Positions 1-9,881 of a stretch of 64,000 nucleotides of DNA are shown here, in pieces (position 1 is the stretch's first letter; each line of letters starts with the position of its first letter). The DNA lies in the NCBI GenBank assembly GCA_027604505.1, contig JADIIX010000027.1, forward strand, positions 1 to 64,000, in the 5' to 3' direction. The position numbers and the translations under genes are program-made. The notes beneath the pieces were generated by a model. The model searched no databases. It was not told the origin of the DNA and saw only the letters and a list, made by a program, of their open reading frames with translations. Origin of the DNA: Gonapodya sp. JEL0774 (taxonomy: Eukaryota; Monoblepharomycota; Monoblepharidomycetes; Monoblepharidales; Gonapodyaceae).

Positions 1-90
1 CCTTGCGCACGATAATATTATTATTTACATAAGGTCATGTAAAATGTTGGTTTCTAGAGCACTGTGGTGATGTTACCCGTATGTTTATTA

Positions 91-133
91 ACTGTGGGTC
101 ATGACCTGCCGTTGGTGACCCATGACCCACAGT
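91..133. repeat. inverted repeat (13-bp perfect arms)
   Basis: Two perfect complementary 13-nt arms (ACTGTGGGTCATG at 91-103 and its reverse complement at 121-133) are separated by 17 nt, so the strand can fold into a hairpin. It sits just outside the left end of the tRNA-derived array. No gene is visible in the first 190 bases. The function is unknown. Confidence 0.7.
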
Positions 134-189
134 GCGCAGACTGTGTGGTCAAGTCAACAAGATCCATTTGAAAGTGGAAAAACTACAGT

Positions 190-1627
190 GACAGGTTGTT
201 TGATCTACTGACTTCCGGGTTATGACACACTGCTTGTTGAGAGAGCAAGAACTCAGTGAAAAAGTAAAACAAAAGCAAAAAACAAAAAATTATAGCGACG
301 AGTAGTTTCGATCTACCGACTTCCGGGTTATGATGCACTGCTTGTTGAGAGAGCAAGAACTCAGTGAAACAGTAAAAAAACTTAGCGATGGGTAGTTTCG
401 ATCTACCGACTTCCGGGTTATGATGCCCTCTGTGGTCAAGTCAACAAGAGCTCATTTGAAAGTGGAAAAACTACAGTGACAGGTTGTTTGATCTACTGAC
501 TTCTGGGTTATGAGACACTGCTTGTTGGGAGAGCAAGAACTCAGTTGAAAAAGGAAAAGATATAGCGACGGGTAGTTTCGATCTACTGACTTCCGGGTTA
601 TGAGACACTGCTTGTTGAGGGAGCAAGAACTCAGTTGACAAAGGAAAAAAATTAGCGATGGGTAGTTTTGATCTACCGACTTCCGGGTTATGAGACACTG
701 CTTGTTGAGAGAGCAAGAACTCAAGTGAAAAAGTAAAACAAAAGTAAAAATTATAGCGACGGGTAGCTTCGATCTACCGACTTCTGGGTTATGAGACACT
801 GGTTGTTGAGAGAGCAAGAGCGAATTACAAAAAAAAAGAATAGCGACGGGTAGTTTCGATCTACCGACTTCCGGGTTATGACACGCTGCATGTTGAGAGA
901 GCAAGAACTCAGTGAAGCAGTGAAAAAATATAGCGACGGGTAGTTTCGATCTACTGACTTCTGGGTTATGATACACTGCTTGTTGAGAGGGCAAGAGCTC
1001 ATTTGTAAAAGTAATAAAATATAGCGACGGGTAGTTTCGATCTACCGACTTCCGGGTTATGATGCACTCTCTGGTCAAGTCAGCAAGCTCCATTTGAAAA
1101 AGGAAAAAGTATAGCAACAGGTAGTTTTGATCTACCGACTTCCAGGTTAATGGTTATGAGACACTGCTTGTTGAGAGAGCAAGAACTCAGTTGAAAAGGC
1201 AAAAATATAGCAACGGGTAGTTTTGATCTACCGACTTCTGGGTTAGGGTTAGCTGCTTGTTGAGAGAGCAAGAGCTCAGTGAAACAGTAAAAAAACTTAG
1301 CGACGGGTAGTTTCGATCTACCGACTTCCGGGTTATGATGCACTCTGTGGTCAAGTCAGCAAGATCCATTTGAAAAGGTAAAAACAATAGCGACGGGTAG
1401 TTTCGATCTACTGACTTCCAGGTTATGAGAAACTGCTTGTTGAGAGAGCAGGAGCTCATTTTGAAAAAGTAGAACAAAAGTAAAAATTTATAGCGACGGG
1501 TAGTTTCGATCTACCGACTTCCGGGTTATGAGACACTGCTTGTTGAGAGAGCTAGAACTCAGTGAAGCAGTGAAAAAATATAGTGACGGGTAGTTTCAAT
1601 CTACCGACTTCCAGGTTATGACATGCT
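190..1627 (-). repeat. tandem array of 16 initiator-tRNA-Met 3' halves
   Basis: Sixteen head-to-tail units, spaced about 88-106 bp (mostly 90), each carry on the minus strand the part of tRNA-Met from the CAT anticodon to the 3' end: anticodon, 3' side of the anticodon stem, variable loop, T arm with loop ATCGAAA, and the 3' acceptor strand CGTCGCT. The anticodons lie near 222, 330, 420, 505, 595, 685, 786, 874, 964, 1054, 1145, 1241, 1331, 1422, 1523 and 1612. The 5' tRNA half with the A box is replaced by an AT-rich spacer, so each unit keeps a B box but no recognisable A box. The complete version lies at 2720-2795. The short frames across this region are tRNA sequence read as protein. Confidence 0.9.
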
Positions 1628-1629
1628 TA

Positions 1630-2694
1630 AAGCATCTACGATTCAGTTCGATTCCGATTCAATTTTAATCGATCGTGGCAAAATTTGCCAATCGAAAATC
1701 GACTGGGAATCGACCGAGTGGTGGCAATTGCGATGGGGGAATCGATCGCCTGAGGGGCGATTCCGATTCCCAAATCGACCCATCCCAGCGCAAAATGCAG
1801 TATTTCACCGACAAATCAATGTAAAATCGCTGCAATACATTGTAATGATTTTCAATCGGAGCTTTTCGGTGGCGTTATTGGAATCGTGAGTTGATTGAGT
1901 GGTGATGGGTTCAAGGGGTTGCAAGAGCGTCCGGAAACTCTTGGTTTGCGTCAACTGGCATAGCAACATCACGGAGTATCATGTCTGGTCACGGACAGTC
2001 TCCTACAACGCTGATGCAGCATCACAAACAGGCAATCATGTTCAAGTGACCTCCGGGTACTCTAGTTGTTGCTTTGGAAATTGAAGCAGGACACAAAAGG
2101 AGGAGGTGAGCAATGTGAATGAATGCTTTGGTTCCAAGTCTTCATTTACTGAAACTACAGTCTGTGTCTATCTCAAGTGGATGATGAAGGCAACAAGCAC
2201 ACTCGGGGCCTAAAGGGGACAATCTCAGTCTGAGTCACACCTCTTTTTACCATTTTAGAATAGTATCATAAATGTAAAGAAATGGGTGAATATTCCAGAT
2301 ATCAACTGCACCATGTGTCAATCAACAGTTTTGGTGACAGAGAACAGTGTGTGGCCTGGGTTTGTGGGATTATACTCACCACATAGCACACAGCACACAT
2401 CAAAGAGGGCATTCCCTGTTCCAAAATAGTGGCAGTTGCAAGATATTAAAAATGATATTTGAGTTAAAAGGGAAATTTGCGCTATTTTACTATCAAATTG
2501 AACCGAAATCGAGCCGAATCGAAAATTTTCTGCACACTGAACAAATCGAACCGAATCAATCGCAAAACCCAGGAATCGAATCAAAAATTGACCGAGTGGT
2601 AAAAATTTCGATTATTAATAGATTGTGGGCTTGGAAATCGCTTCGGAATCAATCGGGAGGTTGAAAATCGAATCGAATCGAATTGTAGATGCTT
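1630..2694. mobile_element. non-autonomous DNA transposon (TIR element, TA target duplication)
   Basis: The ends are inverted copies: AAGCATCTACGATTC at 1630 matches the reverse complement of the right end, AAGCATCTACAATTC. Both continue inward into TCGATTC-rich subterminal sequence (about 1640-1890 and 2480-2680). A TA dinucleotide flanks each end (1628-1629 and 2695-2696), as expected of Tc1/mariner-type insertion. The outer flanks resume the tRNA-array spacer (CTCATTTGAAAAAG), so the element landed inside the array. No transposase frame is present; the internal 600 bp has only short frames. The class assignment is an inference from the TA duplication. Confidence 0.72.
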
Positions 2695-2719
2695 TACTCA
2701 TTTGAAAAAGAAAAAATTA

Positions 2720-2795
2720 TAGCGACGGGTAGTTTCGATCTACCGACTTCCGGGTTATGAGCCCGGCGCTCTGAGACCAGCTGAGCTACGTCGCA
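2720..2795 (-). tRNA. tRNA-Met (CAT), initiator-type
   Basis: The minus strand folds into a complete 76-nt cloverleaf without intron: D stem GCTC/GAGC, anticodon stem CCGGG/CCCGG around CTCATAA, variable loop AAGTC, and T stem GGTAG/CTACC around ATCGAAA. Three stacked G:C pairs in the anticodon stem and A at positions 54 and 60 of the T loop are hallmarks of eukaryotic initiator tRNA. The acceptor pairs at 2-71 to 7-66 but has T:T at 1:72. The relic at 7642-7675 has A at position 1, which would pair, so this copy may be slightly damaged or a hybrid. It is the last unit of the array to its left. Confidence 0.85.
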
Positions 2796-2929
2796 CAACA
2801 AACTCGTTGAAAGCGTGAGCACTTTCAAGTATATATTTATTAAGCTTATGTAGTAACAGTCCTGGATTCCATTACCCAACTGCTGTTCTTGGAATTGGCA
2901 TCCTCCAATCCCCTATGAAGCTAGCATCC

Positions 2930-4445
2930 GCTCACCGGCGGAACCCACTTGAAAAGGAACCAAACCACTGGAAATAATGACCGGGATCTACGATGCCCCG
3001 GCACTGCTTGATGTTTTCGTCAATTCGTGGAGGGGGAGGTTCTGCGTGAAAGGACTGCCGACAGAGCAGGCGGGGCGAAACACACATGTGTAGATTCCGA
3101 CATGGACATGGATAGGAAGAAAACAAAACCTCCTGGAACCTGGACGAATCGTGTTTGGATAGAGGTGAGTGCTCGTTGGCTGCGATTCTGATTTACTTTC
3201 GAATATGCTTGACGCAGCTTCGCTTCATTTGAGTACAAATGCTCTACAACTCCACGCGAAGGACACCAGGTAGAGTCATCCACTTATGGCGGCAATTTTT
3301 CCTTCCCGTCTGTGCTCCCAGCGCACCCATTCACATTCCCCCATGGACAATCTGGGCCGTTACTTCAGTTGACAATATTGATTCCGTAATGAAAAGGTGC
3401 TCCGCGCAGGCAGAACACGCTTCCAAGCTGACCGTTTGTGCTGGATGTGAGTGAAACCCAGTGGCTGCATTCGTTTTGGTGTTTTACCGCCCGCGAGGAG
3501 TGATCATATGGTTCTATTCTTGCACTCAAAAGAATCACCTGCTACGAGAGATCAGGAGAAGCGACGACAAGATACGCGAAGACGAAAGAGGCATGGACGG
3601 GAAGAGCAAGGACGAGGAAACGTGAGGACTGGAGGAGCTAGGATAGGAGAAGCATGGGGGGAAGTAGTGAGGACGCGAGGACCGAGGACCGGAGACACAT
3701 GGACACAGGAGGGAGGACTAGAGAATTATGGACGGGAGGGAGCAGCGAGAACGAGTGAAACAAGGACAGGAGAAACATGGAGGTGGGGAGCGAGGACGGC
3801 AGAAACTACGACGATGGGAGGAACGACGACACAGAAACATGGACGGGAGAAGCGCCGAGCGAGGCGAAGAGGAGCTAGGACAAGCGAAACAATGACGGCA
3901 GAAGTGAGGACCGGGAGGTGTGAGGACGGGAGAAAACTGTACGGCAGGAGTGAGGACGGCGGAAGCGAAGACGAGAGGAGTGAGGACGACAGAAACGCGG
4001 ACCGAGAGGAGGGAGGACGGGAGGAAGGAGTAAGGACGAGGACCGGGGGGAGGACGGGAGAAACATGTACGGCAGAAGCGAGGACGGCAGAAGGAAAGAC
4101 GGGAGGAGTGAGGACGGCAGGACGCGGACCGAGAGGAGGGAGGACGGGAGGAAGGAGTGAGGACGAGGACCGGGGGGAGGACGGGAGAAACATGTACGGC
4201 AGGAGCGAGGACGGCAGAAGCAAAGACGGGAGGAGCGAGGACGGCAGAAACGGGGACGACAGGAGCGAGGACGGGAGAAACAAAGAATCAGTGATTTTAT
4301 AAAGCGCGGAGAAGCTTGTAGATATCGCAGACACATTTACATAAAGCAAATACTAATTGTACAATTATCTCTTAAATACACATGGTGGCGCGATTGCGAG
4401 CTATTGAATCGTGCCCATTGAGCTTGGTCAGTTTCCAGTGCGGCG
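2930..4445. repeat. dispersed repeat, copy 1
   Basis: This segment is nearly identical to 7822-9045, starting at GCTCACCGGCGGAACCC in both and fading out about 100 bp before the start codon of the downstream gene (similarity still clear around 4385-4430). The first 500 bp are close to identical; then comes a GA-rich minisatellite that is longer here. No transposase, reverse transcriptase or long terminal repeats were seen. It begins 135 bp beyond the 5' end of the tRNA-Met gene. Its short frames, such as 3020-3283 on the minus strand, are alike between copies only because the DNA is duplicated. Confidence 0.85.
3545..4290. repeat. GA-rich minisatellite, about 15-bp unit
   Basis: Degenerate repeats of a unit close to GAGGACGGGAGGAGC run through this stretch, with internal higher-order repeats (the block around 4020-4100 recurs at 4135-4210). 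Because the unit is a multiple of three, a long frame rich in Arg, Gly, Glu and Asp stays open across it. The equivalent stretch at 8420-8910 is shorter and its frame is broken, so it is treated as non-coding. Confidence 0.8.
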
Positions 4446-4552
4446 AATTCCTGTGCGGCGAATCGGCCAATGTTGGTGTGCCGTTCCTTCCACACACTCA
4501 CCACTCCACCACCAGAATCACCTTTTCAATCCCTCTTGCTGACGAAACCACA

Positions 4553-7342
4553 ATGAACAATCCGGTCAAGTACGATCCTTCTTACGACTGGGAAGGGGAG
4601 CCGGAACTCAGACGTCCACCCAGAGTCTATTCGCGGTCCGAGGTGGAAGAGCTGGAGAACAATGGGAATCTGGCGAATCCTCACGACGATGCCCCGATCG
4701 GCTACACCGGGCCTCCCACGTCGATTTCATCTCTTGGCACAAGGAGTTTCAAAGGCGTAGTGTACCATACTCCTCCGAGGAACCATCCTTCGTACCCGAA
4801 ACGGTGGTCCTGTATTGCGACACCCGAACCCGCTTCCAACTCTGAAACTCCCTCTCCTTTGAACGACGATCTCCAGTCAGACACATCTTCTGACTCAATT
4901 GGTGCTTCCAACTCGGACAATGGTGTTGAACAGGAACCCCCGCACGTTGGTGAGGAACTCCCCCAAAGATTTGTGTGGATCATTGACACCACTCACCAGT
5001 TTCCACGCCACTCTGACTTTTCCACACCCCAACCCCACACTCGCAACGTCCACAGACGACATGGATGTTGATGAACCCGAGTTTGCTCTCGACGATGAGA
5101 CGGAACAAATCGCTCAACTGCTCCAAGAAAGTGAAATCCGCTCGAGCGCGACACGTTTCGGTGAAGAAGCGTGTGCAGACGAATCGGAGGATGATGTTGC
5201 TGATGCGCCGCCTGCCGCCGCGTCTGGTCCAACTGGTGCTCGCAAACTGCCGGATTTCAGCACCATCACTTTGGACGAAATAGAAAACATGCGACGACTT
5301 CACAACTTGGTGATCTTTGAAAAAACTCGAGAGGCTCTTGATTCGCTCGAACCTCGTCCCTCACCCAGCGTCCTTCTCCAAATGAAAACGAGACTGCTCG
5401 CTTTGATTAAATGGCATGAAGAGAAATGCCCCGCGTGCACTGTTGAGGAGGCAAAGCATGTTTTCAATGTTGAGCGAAAGAACGATGCCGAATTTATCGA
5501 GTTGGCCAAGAAACAGTTCCCTCTGGACCGTGGGATCGTGTCCGTGTCACCTGGAATTCCGATCAGCCGTCACAAGTGTCTTCTTTCGTACCTCCCAATA
5601 TACGCGAAGCTCTTCCATTTTGACGATGTGATCGGGCCAGGGATACCCAGTCCAATCGAGGAACTTGACTCGTGCCACGCACCATCTTGGTCGTCAGCAG
5701 CAGCACATGTACTGGACCCTGTGTGGCATGGCCTTATTCACGCACCGAGCTTGCTTGCTCGGGCTGAAATGAATCTCGGGTACCAGCCTGTCGACTTGAT
5801 GAGGCCTCCGCTCACCATCACTGACGTGGCAAAGTACTCTGACTTGACCAAGAGTTTCACCAGTCGATTTGGGAACACCATAGAGAATGCGATACCTTCT
5901 CAAGCCGCTGTGAACTGGTCGTATCGTACGCAGATGGATCTCGAGTCCAAATCACCTGCTCTCTCCACTTTCTATTTTCAACGCACTGTGTGTGGGAGAT
6001 GGGGCAGGACGATGAAGGAGAAATTCCCACTGGGTACAGTCATTGTCGACATCAAGGATGTCTTGGAACGAGATCTCAAACAAGCTTTCGATCTGGCCAT
6101 CTCTCGCATGCCCGAGTCTGACCGGCAGGATGTTGTCCGTTACAAGCCAGAGTTTTTGGAAGGATATCAGCATGTTATTGCTATTTCTGAAACTTCAGCC
6201 TTTGTCAGCTCGGAAATGGAGCACCCTTGCGGTCCCATGGCTCGAGGTTCTTCTGGCGCTCCCTGGTCTATGCTCGCTTTGCACATTGGACGCTCTATTT
6301 TCCAAGTGGGAATTGTACCAAATCTGGACGGGCTATTGGGCATTGACGGCCAGTTTTCTGCTGGGAAATCTCACTACTTCACAATCTTGAGCGAGTTCAT
6401 CACCAAGTTGGAGCGGAGATCATCTGAACTGCTTGTTCAGATTGGCCGAACGACAAACAATGAAGACGATGTAGCTCGCTTGTGGAAACAATTTGAGCTG
6501 TTCACAAAGGAGCTAGGTGTGAGCAAGGAGAAGGCAAACAAAAGTGTGTTCACTTGGTTGATTTCTTCTACTGTCTTGATGTGGTTCGCTGCTTTGGTAT
6601 GCTTTTTTTTTTAACTCGCTTCTCTCTACCCTTTGTGCTTTTCGTCAGTTTTCCGTCTTGAAGGTCATGGTGCCCGTCATACTGGCTATCCTTCATGTGG
6701 CAAACATCGAACCCACCCCCAAGCTGCCCTTGATACCTCTCCTCAATCTTCTGCTCTCACTCCATCTTCAGGGTCCTCTCTTCCATTGAAATCACAACCA
6801 ATCTCCCATGTAGAAGCCCAACAGGCACTTGCGATTGTCAAATCAAACTCCCGATTCATGTCTTCCGCCAGCAAGTCTACAACGGCATTTCTCCAACAAA
6901 TGTGTGTCTTTGTGGATGAGAGGTTATCAGGTATTCCTACAGAAATTGATTCAGGCAAGTCATTCTGCTGCCTTTTTTTGATGCTGCACTGTGGACCTTA
7001 GTGTTTTCAACACTTAACCCCACGTACACAACAGAACTTCCGAATTTATTTGAGGGCCCTCCTGCATACTTCAAGTGTCCCACTCCAGGGTGTAATTCTG
7101 TCAAGATTCGTCGCCATTACTTTGACTTGTCTTGTCGCCATGTGTTCATGGTCCGAACAAATTGTCTGATTGCCAAAACGAGGACGAATTATAAGCTGGT
7201 CAGTACTCCAGGTACAGAACACCTGATTGTTACTAAAAAATCACGTTGGGACAAGTGGTGTCGGTTAGGGAAGTGTGGAGGTGCAACGGAGTGTTACAAG
7301 TGTGGGGAGAATCTTCCCCGTGAATGGTCAGGCAAAGGTTGA
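4553..7342 (+). CDS. unrecognised zinc-binding, membrane-spanning protein (about 836 aa)
   Basis: I do not recognise this family. Five exons join with matching phases: 4553-4949, 5056-6596, 6649-6772, 6814-6954 and 7035-7342. The intron at 6955-7034 has a GC donor (CAG|GCAAGT), and the 41-nt intron at 6773-6813 is the least certain. The first third is acidic and Ser/Pro-rich, followed by a mostly helical region. A hydrophobic stretch spans the exon 2/3 junction (around VFTWLISSTVLMWFAAL and on through VPVILAILHVA), suggesting one or two membrane segments. The C-terminus carries paired cysteines (CPTPGC, CRLGKC, CYKC), a probable zinc-binding module. It lies between the two copies of the dispersed repeat, and its upstream region belongs to copy 1. 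It may be a lineage-specific gene. Confidence 0.6.
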
Positions 7343-7641
7343 GATTTCTTCTCGCTGATTTTCAAACAATAGATAATCAGTAATTGTTAGCTTTTGAATT
7401 TTGTACAACTTATACCAGCAAAATGGCAAATGTTCGCATAAGCATGCATGGACAAAATGCCAGTGTCCATGTCGATGACTCGATGTGGTGTCACTGTTGA
7501 GCCGGGCGACGCCAATAATTGATAATTGGAAAAAGAGTAGTTATTTCGTTCATATGACAGCAGTCTACTATTGTGGTATTTGACAGTAATCTACTGAATT
7601 GATACTCCATCTCGCTATTGTGCAGAAACCCCAACAATTCG

Positions 7642-7675
7642 ATCTGCGGCGCTCCTCCAGCTGAGCTACGTCGCT
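7642..7675 (-). pseudogene. internally deleted tRNA-Met relic
   Basis: The minus strand reads the 5' half of the initiator-type tRNA (AGCGACGTAGCTCAGCTGG, D arm intact) up to GCGCCG and then jumps to AGATCGAA of the T loop, so the anticodon arm and variable loop are deleted. The rest of the T arm and the 3' acceptor strand are degenerate. A and B box sequences are thus brought close together. Nothing coding is seen between 7343 and 7821. The second dispersed repeat begins 147 bp from its 5' end. Confidence 0.6.
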
Positions 7676-7821
7676 TTCCCCTTTGTTGCGAGAGAGGGAC
7701 CTTTTTGAATATACATATTTGGAAATTTCTATCGGCTGATGGGGACTCCTTCTGTCTGAAGTGGCGAGGTCACAGCTAGACGGTGAATGTGACTTTCCAC
7801 ATTCCCCCATCACAAGTGTCA

Positions 7822-9045
7822 GCTCACCGGCGGAACCCGCTCGAAAAGGAACCAAAACATTGGAAATAATGGCCTGGCTCTACGATGCCCCGGAACTGTT
7901 TGATGTTTTCGTCAATTCGTGGAGGGGGAGGTTCTGCGTGAAAGGACAGCGGACAGAGCAGGCGGGGCGAAACACACATGTGTAGATTCCAACATGGACA
8001 TGGATAGGAAGAAAACAAAACCTCCTGGAAGCGTGGACGAATCGTGTTTGGATAGAGGTGAGTGCTCGTTGGCTGCGATTCTGATTTACTTTCGAATATG
8101 CTTGACGCAGCTTCGCTTCATTTGAGTAAAAATGCTCTACAACTCCACGCGTAGGACACCAAGTAGAGTCATCCACTTATGGCGGCAATTTTTCCTTCCC
8201 GTCTGGGCTCCCAGCGCACCCATTCACATTCCCCCATGGACAATCTGGGCCGTTACTTCAGTTGACAATATTGATTCCGTAATGAAAAGGTGCTCCGCGC
8301 AGGCAGAACACGCTTCCAAGCTGACCATTTGTGCTGGATGTGAGTGAAACCCAGTGGCTGCATTCATTTTGATGTTTTACCGCCCGCGAGGAATGATCAA
8401 TTCTCGCACTCAAAAGAATCACCTGCTACGAGAGATCAGGAGAAGCGACGACAAGATACGCAAAGACGAAAGAGGCATGGACGGGAAGAGCAAGGACGAG
8501 GAAACGTGAGGACTGGAGGAGCTAGGATAGGAGAAGCATAGAGGGAAGAAGTGAGGACGCGAGGATCGAGGACCAGAGACACATGGACGGGAGGAGGGAG
8601 GACTAGAGAAATATCGACGGGAGGGAGCAGCGAGAACGAGTGAAACAAGGACGGGAGAAGCATGGAGGTGGGGAGTGAGGACGGGAGGAACGGTCACGGG
8701 CTTGCGAAACGTGGAGAGGGGAAACAATGACGGGAGGAGCGCTAAACCAGGCCCGCAGAAGCTATGGCAAGCGAAGCAAAGACGGTGGAAACATGGACGG
8801 GAACAGAGCGGAGCGACGCCTAGAGGAGCTAGGACAAGCGAAACAATGACGGCAGAAGTGAGGACCGGGAGGAGTGAGGACGGGAGAAGCGAGGACGGGA
8901 GAAACAAGGACATCATAATGCGCGGAGAAGGGTGCAGATATCACAGACACATTTACATAGAAGACCGAGCAAACAATAGTATACCTCTATCTATCAAATC
9001 TATGGTCGAGTGATTGCGAGCTATGGAGTCGTGTCCTTTGATCTT
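7822..9045. repeat. dispersed repeat, copy 2
   Basis: Direct-orientation copy of 2930-4445, with the same left boundary (GCTCACCGGCGGAACCC), the same conserved first 500 bp and a shortened minisatellite (about 8420-8910) whose reading frame is interrupted. The right end still matches copy 1 around ATTGCGAGCTAT (about 9012-9023) and then diverges. The gene that follows copy 1 is absent here. Confidence 0.85.
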
Positions 9046-9881
9046 GGCCCGTTGGTGGCAGGGAGGGACAGCAGGAATGCAGGAAGTCGTGTGTGGAGAA
9101 TTCACAAATCACACAGCTTGGATCAGGGATGGGAGGCAGCTCCAAGTGAACTGAGAAGTGCGAAATTGTGGTTAGATGACTTCTTAGCCGTGCTTGCTGG
9201 CTGGACTGCTTTAGGTCTTGTCCCAGACTGCCAAACGGAATATCAACACTGGTCCTGCAAGAGATTTTGGTCACTATGTAGTTCTAACTCATGATATACC
9301 TTCATCATTAATGTGCAAAGATGATGATGGAGATCTGTTGCCTGTTTACTTTGGCTCTGTCACGACTGTGTGGAGCTTCCAATTCAAAGCGACGACTTTC
9401 CCTGCAATTATGCGCACTTGAAGGCCCCGTGGATATCAGAATTACTAGTCTTATTTTCCCTTTTATGGTGGTTCTTGGCTTGCCGTTCTGTTCAGAACCT
9501 GGCGAACTAAGTATCTGTTGGGACGTTATGTACATGAGTGCTAGTTGCAAACCGAACTTCAATTCACCGTCTTTCACTCAATTGTGAAACTCACCAATTT
9601 GTAGCAGCTCTCCTTGCCCCGCTTTTAATCGTTTCTATGTCCATTAGCACAGTATATATTCCGTAGCAAGTAGCATGGCCCAGTGCATCCGCCATACTCA
9701 CAGCACCGACGCTCCAGACCTCCAGCTTTTCATTCGTACAAACTGAGGAAGGAAGCTCCGTTCGACTTGTGGGAATCTTATTGAATCGTTCAGGGTTGCT
9801 GTGATGCGTCAAGCTCAGCCTCACAGATGGTCCAGGTCGGTGGTGCTCCCTAACGTCTCCCGTTCCCAACTTCAATCCAAG
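9046..9881. other. intergenic, no gene recognised
   Basis: Short frames occur on both strands but none has family motifs, plausible splice partners or coding bias. The right part presumably holds the promoter of the V-ATPase subunit E gene that begins at 9882. Confidence 0.5.

Noticed and set aside
452-1117. 221-codon minus-strand frame with repeated NPEVGRSKLPVA peptide
   Set aside because: It is the tRNA 3' half translated repeatedly; no start context, and the period follows the DNA repeat.
1240-1256. Telomere-like GGGTTAGGGTTAG inside the array
   Set aside because: Only two units; it arises from a mutated copy of the GGGTTATG anticodon region of the array, not from a telomeric tract.
190-1627. 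CRISPR-like array (conserved repeats of about 40 bp with variable spacers at 90-bp period)
   Set aside because: The conserved part is tRNA-Met sequence, spacers are related to each other, and the genome is eukaryotic with spliceosomal introns.
3020-3283. Minus-strand frame of 87 codons, also present at 7880-8176
   Set aside because: Conserved only because the DNA is duplicated; no family motifs and the two versions differ at their ends.
3451-4302. 283-codon plus-strand frame rich in Arg, Gly, Glu and Asp
   Set aside because: Generated by the 15-bp minisatellite; the frame is broken in the second repeat copy.
3726-4349. 207-codon minus-strand frame rich in Leu, Pro and Ser
   Set aside because: Complement of the purine-rich minisatellite.
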